The translations under genes were made by a program, and so were the position numbers. Below the pieces are notes generated by a model. The model saw only the letters and a program-made list of their open reading frames with translations, did no database searches and was not told where the DNA came from. A DNA stretch of 14,730 nucleotides from Methanoregula sp. (lineage in GTDB: Archaea; Halobacteriota; Methanomicrobia; Methanomicrobiales; Methanospirillaceae): positions 17,375 to 32,104 of the forward strand of contig PNBP01000079.1 of the NCBI GenBank assembly GCA_003136075.1, written 5' to 3'. Numbering within the stretch: position 1 is the stretch's first letter; every line of letters begins with the position of its first letter. This document shows, piece after piece, positions 1 through 5,762 of this stretch.

Positions 1-449
1 TGCAGAACACCGGCCTGTCCCGCAAGATGGACATTTCTCCTGACAAAGCCCTGTTTTATCACCTTATTAGCCGTATTATCGAACGGATTGGCGACCATGC
101 CGTCAGGATTGCCGAGAGTGCACAGCCGGTCATGGATGTGGAGATAGATAAAAAGATACTCACAGAACTAAAAAAAGCCAGCACGATGTCACTGGAGATT
201 GTCGGCCAGAGCCTGGCTTCATTTTTCAACGGTGAGATCAAACAGGCCAATAAAAATATCGAATCTCTTTCGTCAGTGGAAAGCATCTGCGAGGAGATCC
301 ATAACATGGCATTCAAACAGGAGACGATGGTCGCAATCTCGGTCAGCTATATTGCCGAAAGTATTCGTCGGACCGGGGAATATGCCGCAGATATTTCTGA
401 AAATGTAATCAATTATCTTGTCCAGAAAGAGCAAACAGTACGGAAATAA
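1..449 (+). CDS. PhoU-family phosphate uptake regulator, C-terminal part
   Basis: The reading frame is open from base 3, without a stop, through residues QNTGLSRK before the first ATG at 27, so the gene almost certainly starts before the window and the ATG is internal. What is visible is about 149 residues of all-helical PhoU-type sequence: a helix with RIIERIGDHAVRIAE (the E-R-x-G-D-H metal-binding signature of PhoU three-helix repeats), a second amphipathic stretch, then YIAESIRRTGEYAADISE, which is the matching signature of the second half. PhoU proteins bind metal clusters and couple Pst phosphate transport to signalling; many archaeal versions carry an N-terminal AbrB-like DNA-binding domain, which would lie outside the window. 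The stop at 447-449 is followed at once by a perfect palindrome. The family call is firm; the exact role is inferred. Confidence 0.85.
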   Translation, partial: QNTGLSRKMDISPDKALFYHLISRIIERIGDHAVRIAESAQPVMDVEIDKKILTELKKASTMSLEIVGQSLASFFNGEIKQANKNIESLSSVESICEEIHNMAFKQETMVAISVSYIAESIRRTGEYAADISENVINYLVQKEQTVRK

Positions 450-450
450 C

Positions 451-476
451 CGGTCAGCTCGTGCACGAGCTGACCG
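451..476. repeat. Perfect 26-bp palindrome between convergent genes
   Basis: The half-site CGGTCAGCTCGTG is followed immediately by its exact reverse complement, so all 26 bases are self-complementary. It starts one base after the phoU stop codon and lies 56 bp beyond the tnpB stop on the other strand. It could be a bidirectional terminator for two convergent genes, although no T-run follows on either side. It could also be the subterminal hairpin of the right end of the IS200/IS605-type element that brought tnpB, where such hairpins serve as transposase recognition sites and end the omega RNA. The sequence does not decide between these. Confidence 0.75.
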
Positions 477-532
477 AAGCGGTACCTCAAACAATATCAA
501 CTAGGACCACATTCCAAATAATTTACACTCTG

Positions 533-1345
533 TTATCCTTCACCCTGAACCATCGGGCGCGTTTCCTGGTTCACAAAGATCTCCCGCTGGCAGCAGAGAT
601 TGGGCACAGTCACATCCACAAACGACTCCTCCTCTATAACTTTTGTCTTTACCGTGCGCCGTATCTTTTTATGGATCATCCGCATCCAGTCAAGCTCGAA
701 CCGGTCTTTGCTGGTGGGGGTGACCGCGATATTGAATGCAGCGTTCACATCGGCATGGAATACCGCCCCACAGTGAGGGCACTCAAACCGTTTCCGGAAC
801 CGGTGCCCGAAATGCCCGCACCTGCTGCAGCGCTTTGAAGTGTTCGTCGGGTTGATGTACAGGACCGGAATCCCCCGGGACAGTGCCCGTTTCTCAACGA
901 GATGCAGGAGGGAGACAAACGAGCCGTTATCAAACGAGAACTCGTATGGGTTCACTGCCTCTTTTGCGTGCTGGTCCCGGTATGTGAAAAGTTTTTCAAA
1001 CTTGATTCCTGCGCAGGACATTTCTGCAAATGAGACGATCTTTCTCGAAATCTTACTGAGCATGGCCTTGAAAGCCTTCCGTTCACGGGTCTTTTGTTTT
1101 TTAAGCTTCCAGAGTTTTCCCTCTTTGTACAGTTTTGTGCACTTTTTTGTCGAAGCAGTCGGGGCATACGAGATCCTTTTACCAAGCTTCAGGATCCCAC
1201 CGGTCACCGGATCAGCAGCAACAACGGCATAACCGGTAGTGTTGAGATCAACGCCAATCCAGTGGGCCGGCCCGGGTAAATCGTGATGAAGATAAATGTT
1301 GTTCACCTTGTATCTGTGGGTAGTCAACAGCTGTGCAGGGAGCAT
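533..1345 (-). CDS. tnpB: 5'-truncated TnpB (IS200/IS605-family RNA-guided nuclease remnant)
   Basis: The C-terminal part of a TnpB protein. In the 270-residue frame the RuvC-like triad is complete: D33 in GVDLNTTG, E117 in IKFEKL and D199 in HADVNAAFN. A zinc ribbon sits between the last two, with Cys 173, 176, 189 and 192 (CSRCG...CPHCG). A full TnpB is about 370-400 residues; here roughly 130-150 N-terminal residues (the wedge and recognition parts that hold guide RNA and target motif) are missing. The first ~24 codons come from the 3' end of the neighbouring PHP gene read in another frame, and TnpB similarity begins near GPAHWIGVD (about base 1270). No tnpA (Y1 transposase) is present. 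It is probably an inactive remnant, yet the frame has no stop and no catalytic residue is lost, so recent truncation or a kept function is possible. The start codon is only nominal. Confidence 0.82.
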   Translation of the reverse strand: MLPAQLLTTHRYKVNNIYLHHDLPGPAHWIGVDLNTTGYAVVAADPVTGGILKLGKRISYAPTASTKKCTKLYKEGKLWKLKKQKTRERKAFKAMLSKISRKIVSFAEMSCAGIKFEKLFTYRDQHAKEAVNPYEFSFDNGSFVSLLHLVEKRALSRGIPVLYINPTNTSKRCSRCGHFGHRFRKRFECPHCGAVFHADVNAAFNIAVTPTSKDRFELDWMRMIHKKIRRTVKTKVIEEESFVDVTVPNLCCQREIFVNQETRPMVQGEG

Positions 1346-2039
1346 CCTCTTTCCGGAGAGCCCTGATCTCCCGGATTATCTGGAAGGCCCGGGATACTGC
1401 AGCCCGTGGCTCGCCAAGAATACGGTGGCTTACGTACAGGGGATACACCATGAGTAATGCGGCGAGGGGGATGGTTGACCCCCCTGGAGCGCACCTGCCG
1501 CGGCGCACTGCCTCAAGGACATCTTCGCAGGTCCCGTCCGCCTCCACATCGGTCCAGGTGTATCCCATCATCGGGAGAGCGTGCGCATCGCTTCCACCCA
1601 CCTCCGGGATTTTTCGGACATTTTTGACCAGTTTATTGGAGCAGGGCTCGCTGCCGTTCAGGGACTCCACTGCATTGAACCCGAGATCGGCATAATTGGC
1701 GTAGCCCAGCCTCGAATGCGGGTGAGGCGCAATGGATATGCCCCCCTCGTTATGGATAAAGGTGAGAAACGTTTCGATGGATGGGGATTCACAGAGCCGG
1801 GAAATGCCGGCGGCAATCCAGTGTTTCCGGACCGCGATGTTTCCTCCTTCGATGCCCGGGATGACCAGGATGCCAAACTCCCGGGAAAGGCGATGTGCTT
1901 CGCTATGGGGAAATAACCGGTTATGATCCGTGATGGCTAGTGCATCAAGCCCGATTTTTTTTGCATATTTAACGATCTGGCGGGGACGGTGAACTGCATC
2001 AATAGACCGGCAGGTATGCACATGGAAATCTACCTTCAC
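1248..2039 (-). CDS. PHP-domain metal-dependent phosphoesterase
   Basis: A PHP-superfamily hydrolase with the usual metal-ligand motifs in order: H6-V-H8, D38-H39 (AITDHN), E64 (GIEGG), H106 and H108 (APHPH), and D151-H153 (GGSDAH). Such proteins bind two or three metal ions and hydrolyse phosphoesters; the substrate cannot be told from sequence. The start is GTG (2037-2039), preceded on the minus strand by a G-rich Shine-Dalgarno-like run GGGGGG about 5 nt away and by a TATA-like element at 2097-2105. About 95 C-terminal residues after the last motif are helical and basic. The last ~30 codons overlap the 5' part of the truncated tnpB frame on the same strand, so the element probably inserted at, and replaced, the original 3' end of this gene. 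The core enzyme looks intact. Confidence 0.85.
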   Translation of the reverse strand: MKVDFHVHTCRSIDAVHRPRQIVKYAKKIGLDALAITDHNRLFPHSEAHRLSREFGILVIPGIEGGNIAVRKHWIAAGISRLCESPSIETFLTFIHNEGGISIAPHPHSRLGYANYADLGFNAVESLNGSEPCSNKLVKNVRKIPEVGGSDAHALPMMGYTWTDVEADGTCEDVLEAVRRGRCAPGGSTIPLAALLMVYPLYVSHRILGEPRAAVSRAFQIIREIRALRKEDAPCTAVDYPQIQGEQHLSSSRFTRAGPLDWR

Positions 2040-2096
2040 CGGATCCCCCCATCAGCCGGGGTGCCTGGGGGGCAGGGCCGTGAATCCTGTTTGGTT

Positions 2097-2105
2097 CTAA
2101 ATATA
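2097..2105 (-). promoter_or_regulatory. TATA-like promoter element of the PHP gene
   Basis: On the minus strand this reads GTATATTTAG across 2096-2105. It predicts transcription from about 2075 and a leader of some 35 nt that carries the G-rich ribosome binding site before the GTG codon. Inferred from archaeal TATA spacing only. Confidence 0.4.
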
Positions 2106-2542
2106 CCGGGTATCGATGAGGATGAAAAACGGTGCCGGGAAACCATGACCGCGATAAGACTGCCAGTTCTCATGAGATGAATGGGCAGGACCAGGGGGTA
2201 ACGTGCAGGTTGGGTGTGGTCGTCTGATGGTTTGCCGGACAAAAGAACTTGCACCGGGTGCGATCCCGTGGATGTACCGCTTTTCTGGGAGGTTGCATTG
2301 TGGGTCTGCACCGAATGCGACACAATAGAGTATGCAGAAAATCTATATAAATTTTCTCTTCTCTCTATTGATGTACACAACGATTAAGGGAGATCGCCTG
2401 TATCTTGATACCTGACGTTGATTATATGATCATACCGGTTGACTATGTTGTAAATTTATACTCCGGCTCCTGTTTTTTTATTTCTGCCGGTTTACTACAA
2501 GTCGGACGGAAACGAAAAGAAAGTTCCAACATAAAGTGCCTA
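2106..2542. other. Gene-poor stretch with a strong orphan TATA box
   Basis: About 440 bp in which I see no convincing gene on either strand; the frames present need TTG starts or run through promoter-like sequence and resemble no family. The one clear signal is CTATATAA at 2347-2354, within an A/T-rich tract, which could work in either direction. Leftward it would give a long leader for the PHP gene; rightward it would start near 2377 and run antisense into the small membrane protein gene. No stable hairpin or repeat was noticed. Confidence 0.35.
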
Positions 2543-2866
2543 TTAGGATTCTGGAAGTCCAATTCCTACCATCAACAAGACGTCCCCAGCCACCAGAACT
2601 CCGAAGCCGGCATCAAGAGTTCCATTAAGGATCGCAGGAATTGCGATTATAATTAGATAGATTCCAAGAATTGTCCCGATTATTTGGAGAACCGTAGAAT
2701 GATGTAATAAAATCAGGATCAGTGCGATCATGGCGAGTGCCAGATAAGCAATAGAAAAAAAAGGGTTGATACTAAAAATTGATACCGGTATTTTGGGAGA
2801 ACTGTAACGAACCGCGGGAATGAACAGGCCTAAAATAAAGAGCACTGCACCAATGCTGGCAAGCAT
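2543..2866 (-). CDS. Small four-helix integral membrane protein, function unknown
   Basis: A hydrophobic protein of 107 residues with four likely membrane spans, at about residues 2-19, 34-54, 57-79 and 84-104, joined by very short loops (a YSSPK turn after span 1, LHHST between spans 2 and 3). The C-terminus ends soon after the last span. It resembles the many short uncharacterised membrane proteins of Methanomicrobiales; I cannot assign a family. No good ribosome binding site precedes ATG 2864-2866. The codons before it read R-F-R-R, a typical positively charged lead-in, so the true N-terminus may lie slightly upstream at a non-standard start, or the 5' end may be lost. It stands alone, with more than 600 bp of non-coding DNA upstream. 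Confidence 0.6.
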   Translation of the reverse strand: MLASIGAVLFILGLFIPAVRYSSPKIPVSIFSINPFFSIAYLALAMIALILILLHHSTVLQIIGTILGIYLIIIAIPAILNGTLDAGFGVLVAGDVLLMVGIGLPES

Positions 2867-3136
2867 CCTACGAAAGCGAATAATACCAAAAAAACAGGCT
2901 TTTTTGCCGGAAATTTTCGATTATTTCAGGAACTTTTTCCTCTCGGTCACTTAATTGAAGGACAGGCCCGGCGCAATCAAACCCATCACCTCCGCATTCA
3001 GGACCAAGCGGAATTTACATCCATCCAGAACGGTCAGCTCATCCAAAAAAATTCAATCTCGCGTCTCCCGGTTTTCTGTGCCGTAGAAAACGCATCGTAA
3101 GCACATAAAGCATGAAATAAAAAACCAGCTGGGGCA

Positions 3137-3149
3137 AAGGAAATATTTT
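3137..3149 (+). promoter_or_regulatory. BRE/TATA element ahead of the candidate structured RNA
   Basis: AAGGAAATATTTT combines a purine-rich BRE-like part and an A/T-rich TATA box centred near 3145. Archaeal initiation about 25 nt downstream would start at the first base of the long closing stem (3168). This spacing is the main reason to prefer the plus strand for the RNA. Confidence 0.45.
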
Positions 3150-3167
3150 GCCGGATAAGTAAAAAGA

Positions 3168-3294
3168 CTGCGATTCCCCACGCGGCGGCCTGATTACCCG
3201 TCACAGCAAATACCGGTAACTAGCCCCGCCGTGCCTAAAGAGAGGCCCTGATGTGGGGAACCCTCGCAGCAATTGGACATTTTACTATTTTTTT
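3168..3294 (+). ncRNA. Candidate structured RNA with three-way junction, family unknown
   Basis: A long closing stem pairs CTGCGA (3168-3173) with TCGCAG (3264-3269) and TTCCCCAC (3174-3181) with GTGGGGAA (3253-3260), 14 pairs with a CCC bulge. Inside, CGGCGG (3183-3188) pairs with CCGCCG (3226-3231) and encloses a TTACC/GGTAA hairpin (3194-3219); GCCT (3233-3236) and AGGC (3243-3246) close a six-base loop, AAAGAG. Together these make a three-way junction. GGCCT (3187-3191) with AGGCC (3243-3247) is a competing pairing. A TATA box lies about 25 bp upstream, and T-runs at 3280-3283 and 3288-3294 would suit an archaeal terminator. I recognise no Rfam family. The minus strand folds too and has a T5 run just past 3168, so orientation is not certain. 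A small non-autonomous transposon with terminal inverted repeats is an alternative; the bases flanking the stem show no target duplication. Confidence 0.5.
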
Positions 3295-3403
3295 ACTCCA
3301 CAATCCCACGCAAAATCCAGACCCTATTTCCCCTAAAAAAAAATTCCCCTCGCGATTGCCCCCCGCCAAAAAATTTCGAGACTCACCGCCACCCCCTCCC
3401 ACC

Positions 3404-3459
3404 CTGCCAGGAATGTTTCTGGCAGCATCAGGGTGATCGGATCCGGCACTCGCGCCGGA
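3404..3459. repeat. Two consecutive GC-rich hairpins
   Basis: CTGCCAG (3404-3410) and CTGGCAG (3419-3425) form a perfect 7-bp stem with an 8-base loop. Sixteen bases further on, TCCGGC (3442-3447) and GCCGGA (3454-3459) form a perfect 6-bp stem with a 6-base loop. CCCTG (3402-3406) can instead pair with CAGGG (3429-3433). No function is known. Confidence 0.5.
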
Positions 3460-3472
3460 GAACGCAAAAAGT

Positions 3473-3511
3473 TATAGCATAACTATCTTTTCGTAGCATA
3501 ATTATGCTATA
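3473..3511. repeat. Triple TAGCATAA cluster: nested inverted and direct repeats
   Basis: TATAGCATAA (3473-3482) is the exact inverted repeat of TTATGCTATA (3502-3511). The right part holds a perfect 16-bp palindrome, TAGCATAATTATGCTA (3494-3509). The left copy is also repeated directly: TAGCATAACTAT (3475-3486) against TAGCATAATTAT (3494-3505), one mismatch in 12, with starts 19 bp apart. Three related half-sites at regular spacing look like a binding site for a dimeric regulator, or a recombination site. It lies about 100 bp past the 3' end of the CARF-wHTH gene, not in that gene's promoter. Confidence 0.6.
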
Positions 3512-3539
3512 GTAGCCACACCAACTAACACCACCAGAT

Positions 3540-3562
3540 CGCGATCAAAAGTTTTTGTCGCG
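3540..3562. repeat. Hairpin downstream of the CARF gene
   Basis: CGCGA (3540-3544) pairs with TCGCG (3558-3562), and inside it CAAAA (3546-3550) pairs with TTTTG (3553-3557), leaving one bulged T. It could help 3'-end formation of the CARF gene transcript or belong to the adjacent repeat cluster. Confidence 0.45.
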
Positions 3563-3583
3563 TGAGGTCATGAGTCGTGCGAT

Positions 3584-3597
3584 AAAAAAGTAAAACC
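3584..3597 (-). terminator. T-rich terminator of the CARF-wHTH gene
   Basis: Read on the minus strand, GGTTTTACTTTTTT begins about 10 nt after the stop codon and gives the T-tract typical of archaeal transcript ends. Confidence 0.4.
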
Positions 3598-3606
3598 GTC
3601 CCGGCT

Positions 3607-4461
3607 TTAATCGCTCTCCAGCATCATTTTGACCAGCGAACTGGTGGCCGGGTTGGAGAAAAACCGGAACGCAATCTCCCCGGATCCCGTAATGCAGTAC
3701 ATAATCCCCGTACGGGTGTTCTTTGAGGACTCTTTAATAAGCCCGGCATTACGGAGGGTTCGCATAAACCCGGAGAAGGTTGCATGCGACAACGCTGCCG
3801 CCGGTTTCTGGCCCCGCTTATAGTGTATGGCCGGTTTTAAGGGATCGTCCGGCTTTGCCTTCTTGGTCCGGGTCGGGACATAGACTGAAAAGAGCTGCTT
3901 GTAGAGATACTCCCGGGACGCCCACGAAGATCCGGGATTTTTCGCGATGGCATTCCTGGACCGGAGGAGCATCGCAAGAATCGTCTGGTAATTGGGATTG
4001 ACAAGCAGGCTGCTGACAGCACGATCCGGCAGCGGGACCCTGCGGGCGGCCTTCTCATCAAAGGAGGCATACATCTCCCCGCCAAGCCAGGGCGCAAAGG
4101 CAAAGAGCGCCATGCAGAGTGCTTTTGACCCGCCCGAGAGATCGAACGTGAACCGGGCATCCGGGAACTCCCGCCGGATCTTCGCAAGCCGTGCCTGCAC
4201 CGAAGCATAGGCCGGGGGAATGATCACCTCCCGTGAGCAGGGTATCGAGAGCGATGCCGAGATCTCCTGCACAGCGGCTACGGCCTTTCGCACCTCATGC
4301 CGGTTCTTCTCAGTCACCGGATCCGGTGATACCTCATGGACAGCACTGTCCGTAAACACAATCGTCCGCGAGATCGTCGGGAGTTCGCGGAACGCTGCGG
4401 GGTAGGCAACGTGGATCTTCTCACCGGCACTGATGATATGGATGTGTTCTGCCCGCTCCAT
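3607..4461 (-). CDS. Orphan CARF-domain transcriptional regulator with C-terminal winged helix
   Basis: A protein of 284 residues. The N-terminal half has a Rossmann-like CARF layout: a first strand EHIHIISAG (5-13), a long central helix (53-71), then strand-loop-helix FDLSGGSKALCMALFAF (106-122). In this family, the equivalent (S/T)GG(S/T)K loop contacts cyclic oligoadenylate or a similar ring nucleotide. Residues ~157-268 look like a winged helix: NYQTILAMLLRSR, a recognition-type helix SHATFSGFMRTLRNAGLIKE (225-244) and a wing ending in MYCITGSGEIAFRF. This matches the layout of CARF-wHTH regulators such as Csa3 and the DUF6293/HFX_2341 group; I cannot pick the exact family. No effector nuclease motif is seen. 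A TATA-like CTTTTAACC at 4483-4491 lies 26 nt before the ATG, so the mRNA is probably leaderless. No cas gene or CRISPR array is in the window. Fold assignment is fairly safe; ligand and targets are inferred. Confidence 0.68.
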   Translation of the reverse strand: MERAEHIHIISAGEKIHVAYPAAFRELPTISRTIVFTDSAVHEVSPDPVTEKNRHEVRKAVAAVQEISASLSIPCSREVIIPPAYASVQARLAKIRREFPDARFTFDLSGGSKALCMALFAFAPWLGGEMYASFDEKAARRVPLPDRAVSSLLVNPNYQTILAMLLRSRNAIAKNPGSSWASREYLYKQLFSVYVPTRTKKAKPDDPLKPAIHYKRGQKPAAALSHATFSGFMRTLRNAGLIKESSKNTRTGIMYCITGSGEIAFRFFSNPATSSLVKMMLESD

Positions 4462-4482
4462 GGATCAGTGTCCGGAATGAAG

Positions 4483-4491
4483 GGTTAAAAG
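4483..4491 (-). promoter_or_regulatory. TATA box of the CARF-wHTH gene
   Basis: The minus strand reads CTTTTAACC, centred 26 bp before the ATG at 4461, so the transcript should start at or next to the start codon. No inverted repeat resembling the TAGCATAA cluster is seen around it. Confidence 0.45.
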
Positions 4492-4535
4492 CTTGGTTGT
4501 CCTTTCTCTGGCAGACGAACGGGAAAAAAGTGATG

Positions 4536-4931
4536 TTATATCCGGCACAGGAGCTCAAGCGCTTCGCACCCGGTCTTGACTGAATTCATCAGGACCTGGC
4601 AGTTTTCGGGATCTTTTTCATCGCGGATGCGCTGGCACAGCACAAGGATCGTACCCGCGAGCTCGTCGGCAAGCATCGATCCCTCTTCAGATTCGCCACA
4701 GGTGCATTCATGCCCGTCATGTGCCTCACCTTCATGGTGCGCGGGTACGGGCGCGGCTGGGGCAGGCGTTGTCTCCCCGGCCTGGACTTCATGTTCCGCG
4801 CATACGACGCAGAAGGTCTTTTTCTTGTATTCAAAAAGAGGGCAGCCACAGGTTTTGCAGCACTTTTCCAGCATCTTACCTCCCTTGAGGAGGTATTCAG
4901 CCATAATTTCGTCATCCTTTCGTGCCGTCAT
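4536..4931 (-). CDS. Sjogren's syndrome/scleroderma autoantigen p27-type zinc-ribbon protein
   Basis: The N-terminal motif IMAEYLLKGGKMLEKCC is followed by a short zinc ribbon with paired CxxC units (CKTCGCP, then FCVVC, about residues 25-44); this is the signature of the Auto_anti-p27 family (relatives of human ZNRD2). A linker rich in Ala, Pro, His and Glu with a second Cys pair (CTCG) leads to a helical C-terminus of ~45 residues (LADELAGTILVLCQRI...). The molecular role of archaeal members is not known. The ATG at 4931 lies about 32 bp from the TATA element shared with the UPF0147 gene, implying a leader of only a few bases. The internal ATG at 4904 with AAGGATGA upstream is an alternative start, but the conserved DDEIMAEYLL stretch begins before it. 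Confidence 0.8.
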   Translation of the reverse strand: MTARKDDEIMAEYLLKGGKMLEKCCKTCGCPLFEYKKKTFCVVCAEHEVQAGETTPAPAAPVPAHHEGEAHDGHECTCGESEEGSMLADELAGTILVLCQRIRDEKDPENCQVLMNSVKTGCEALELLCRI

Positions 4932-4956
4932 GCAATCACGTCTGTTCTGATATTCA

Positions 4957-4968
4957 ACTTATATATGC
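4957..4968. promoter_or_regulatory. Shared TATA element between divergent genes
   Basis: ACTTATATATGC holds an almost symmetric TATA box. Leftward it lies ~32 bp from the zinc-ribbon start (4931); rightward it lies ~48 bp from the UPF0147 start (5011), giving a leader of ~22 nt. The intergenic gap is 79 bp. A second, weaker A/T motif (GTATTAAC, 4978-4985) lies closer to the UPF0147 gene, so two separate promoters are possible. Confidence 0.5.
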
Positions 4969-5010
4969 CGGTTCTACGTATTAACTACAGGTACCCGGGA
5001 AGATGATACC

Positions 5011-5274
5011 ATGCCAAATCCTGAAAAAACTATGGAAAACTGTATCCTGATGCTTCAGCACATACAGGAGGACAGTACAATCCCCAGAAATATCCGGCGC
5101 GTTGCAGACGAGACCCGGAACCTGCTGACAAACGATTCCAAAGCGATGGGCTTACGCGCTGCTGAAGCCATATCGAAAATTGATGAAATCTCCAATGATC
5201 CCAACATGCCTATCCATGCACGCACCCGGATCTGGGAACTTGTATCACAGCTGGAAACAATCCCGCTTGATTAA
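5011..5274 (+). CDS. UPF0147 family protein
   Basis: A helical protein of 87 residues that matches the archaeal UPF0147 family over its whole length: an opening helix with [20 protein letters not shown] (about residues 15-34) and the closing part [21 protein letters not shown] (about 62-82). Family members are 85-95 residues and found almost only in archaea; their function is unknown. Start: ATG 5011. A nearby upstream ATG at 5003 is out of frame. It stands as a single gene between a divergent neighbour and a T-rich terminator. Confidence 0.88.
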   Translation: MPNPEKTMENCILMLQHIQEDSTIPRNIRRVADETRNLLTNDSKAMGLRAAEAISKIDEISNDPNMPIHARTRIWELVSQLETIPLD

Positions 5275-5277
5275 GGT

Positions 5278-5302
5278 AGATTTCTTTTCTTTGTTTTTTA
5301 TT
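5278..5302 (+). terminator. T-rich terminator of the UPF0147 gene
   Basis: Three T-runs (TTTCTTTTCTTTG, then TTTTTTA) begin within 10 nt of the stop codon, as is usual for archaeal termination. No stem-loop is needed or seen. Confidence 0.5.
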
Positions 5303-5500
5303 CCGGCGTTAGTGATTCCGGTAGATCTTTGAATTCGTGTTCCCTGTGATAAGGACATTTTTGATTTTTGGTACCGTGAGAGAGAAGTGCCGTTTCTGAC
5401 AGAATAAGGCGGAATTATTCGTTGTTAAGCGAGTAACTTATGCATTGAGAGATTTACATTGAGGGAATTGATGTCCCTTATGCATCTGAAGACGATGACC

Positions 5501-5534
5501 ATCGCCGCCCCCGACGGGGCGCCCCCGCGGCGAT
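5501..5534. repeat. GC-rich composite hairpin
   Basis: Outer arms of 8 bp (5501-5508 and 5527-5534), an inner stem CCCC/GGGG at 5509-5519, and a partly overlapping palindrome at 5516-5525. The G+C content is far above the flanking A/T-rich DNA. It could be a dispersed intergenic repeat or part of a small RNA; only one copy is in this window. Confidence 0.45.
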
Positions 5535-5762
5535 TCGGGTTGAATTGTCAATTTGATATAACGAAGATCGTGATCATTTATTACAAAAATAAATACTTTC
5601 TTGCCCAGCGAGGGGTGGGATCCATCTGAAGGGAATTTAATCCCTATCTAATTGACATACATTGACACTGGCTCATAAGAATAATCTAAAAAACCTGCGT
5701 TTCTGATTATAATCTTCATGTTTACATACTGACATGAAATAAAGAAAATCCTTTTTCAACGC

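Larger units (their letters stand above)
2867..3606. other. 740-bp intergenic region rich in inverted repeats
   Basis: No protein gene is supported here. The right half holds a series of self-complementary elements, listed separately where strong: a candidate RNA at 3168-3269, a hairpin at 3404-3425 (7 bp, CTGCCAG arms), a hairpin at 3442-3459 (6 bp, TCCGGC arms), the TAGCATAA cluster at 3473-3511 and a hairpin at 3540-3562. In the left half a 7-bp hairpin with GTTTTCT arms lies at 3071-3091. Between 3271 and 3403 the plus strand has very few G residues (about 12 in 133), unlike coding DNA in this window. Confidence 0.6.

Noticed and set aside
2036..2380. A 114-residue minus-strand frame ahead of the PHP gene
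   Set aside because: It runs through two TATA-like elements, has a low-complexity polar composition and no family resemblance, and overlaps the PHP start.
3031..3040. CGGTCAGCTC repeated from the 451-476 palindrome
   Set aside because: A shared 10-mer is expected many times by chance in 14.7 kb, and the flanks do not match.
3168..3269. Hammerhead ribozyme at the three-way junction (CTGATG at 3248-3253)
   Set aside because: The junction lacks the CUGANGA core order and the GAAA segment required by hammerheads.
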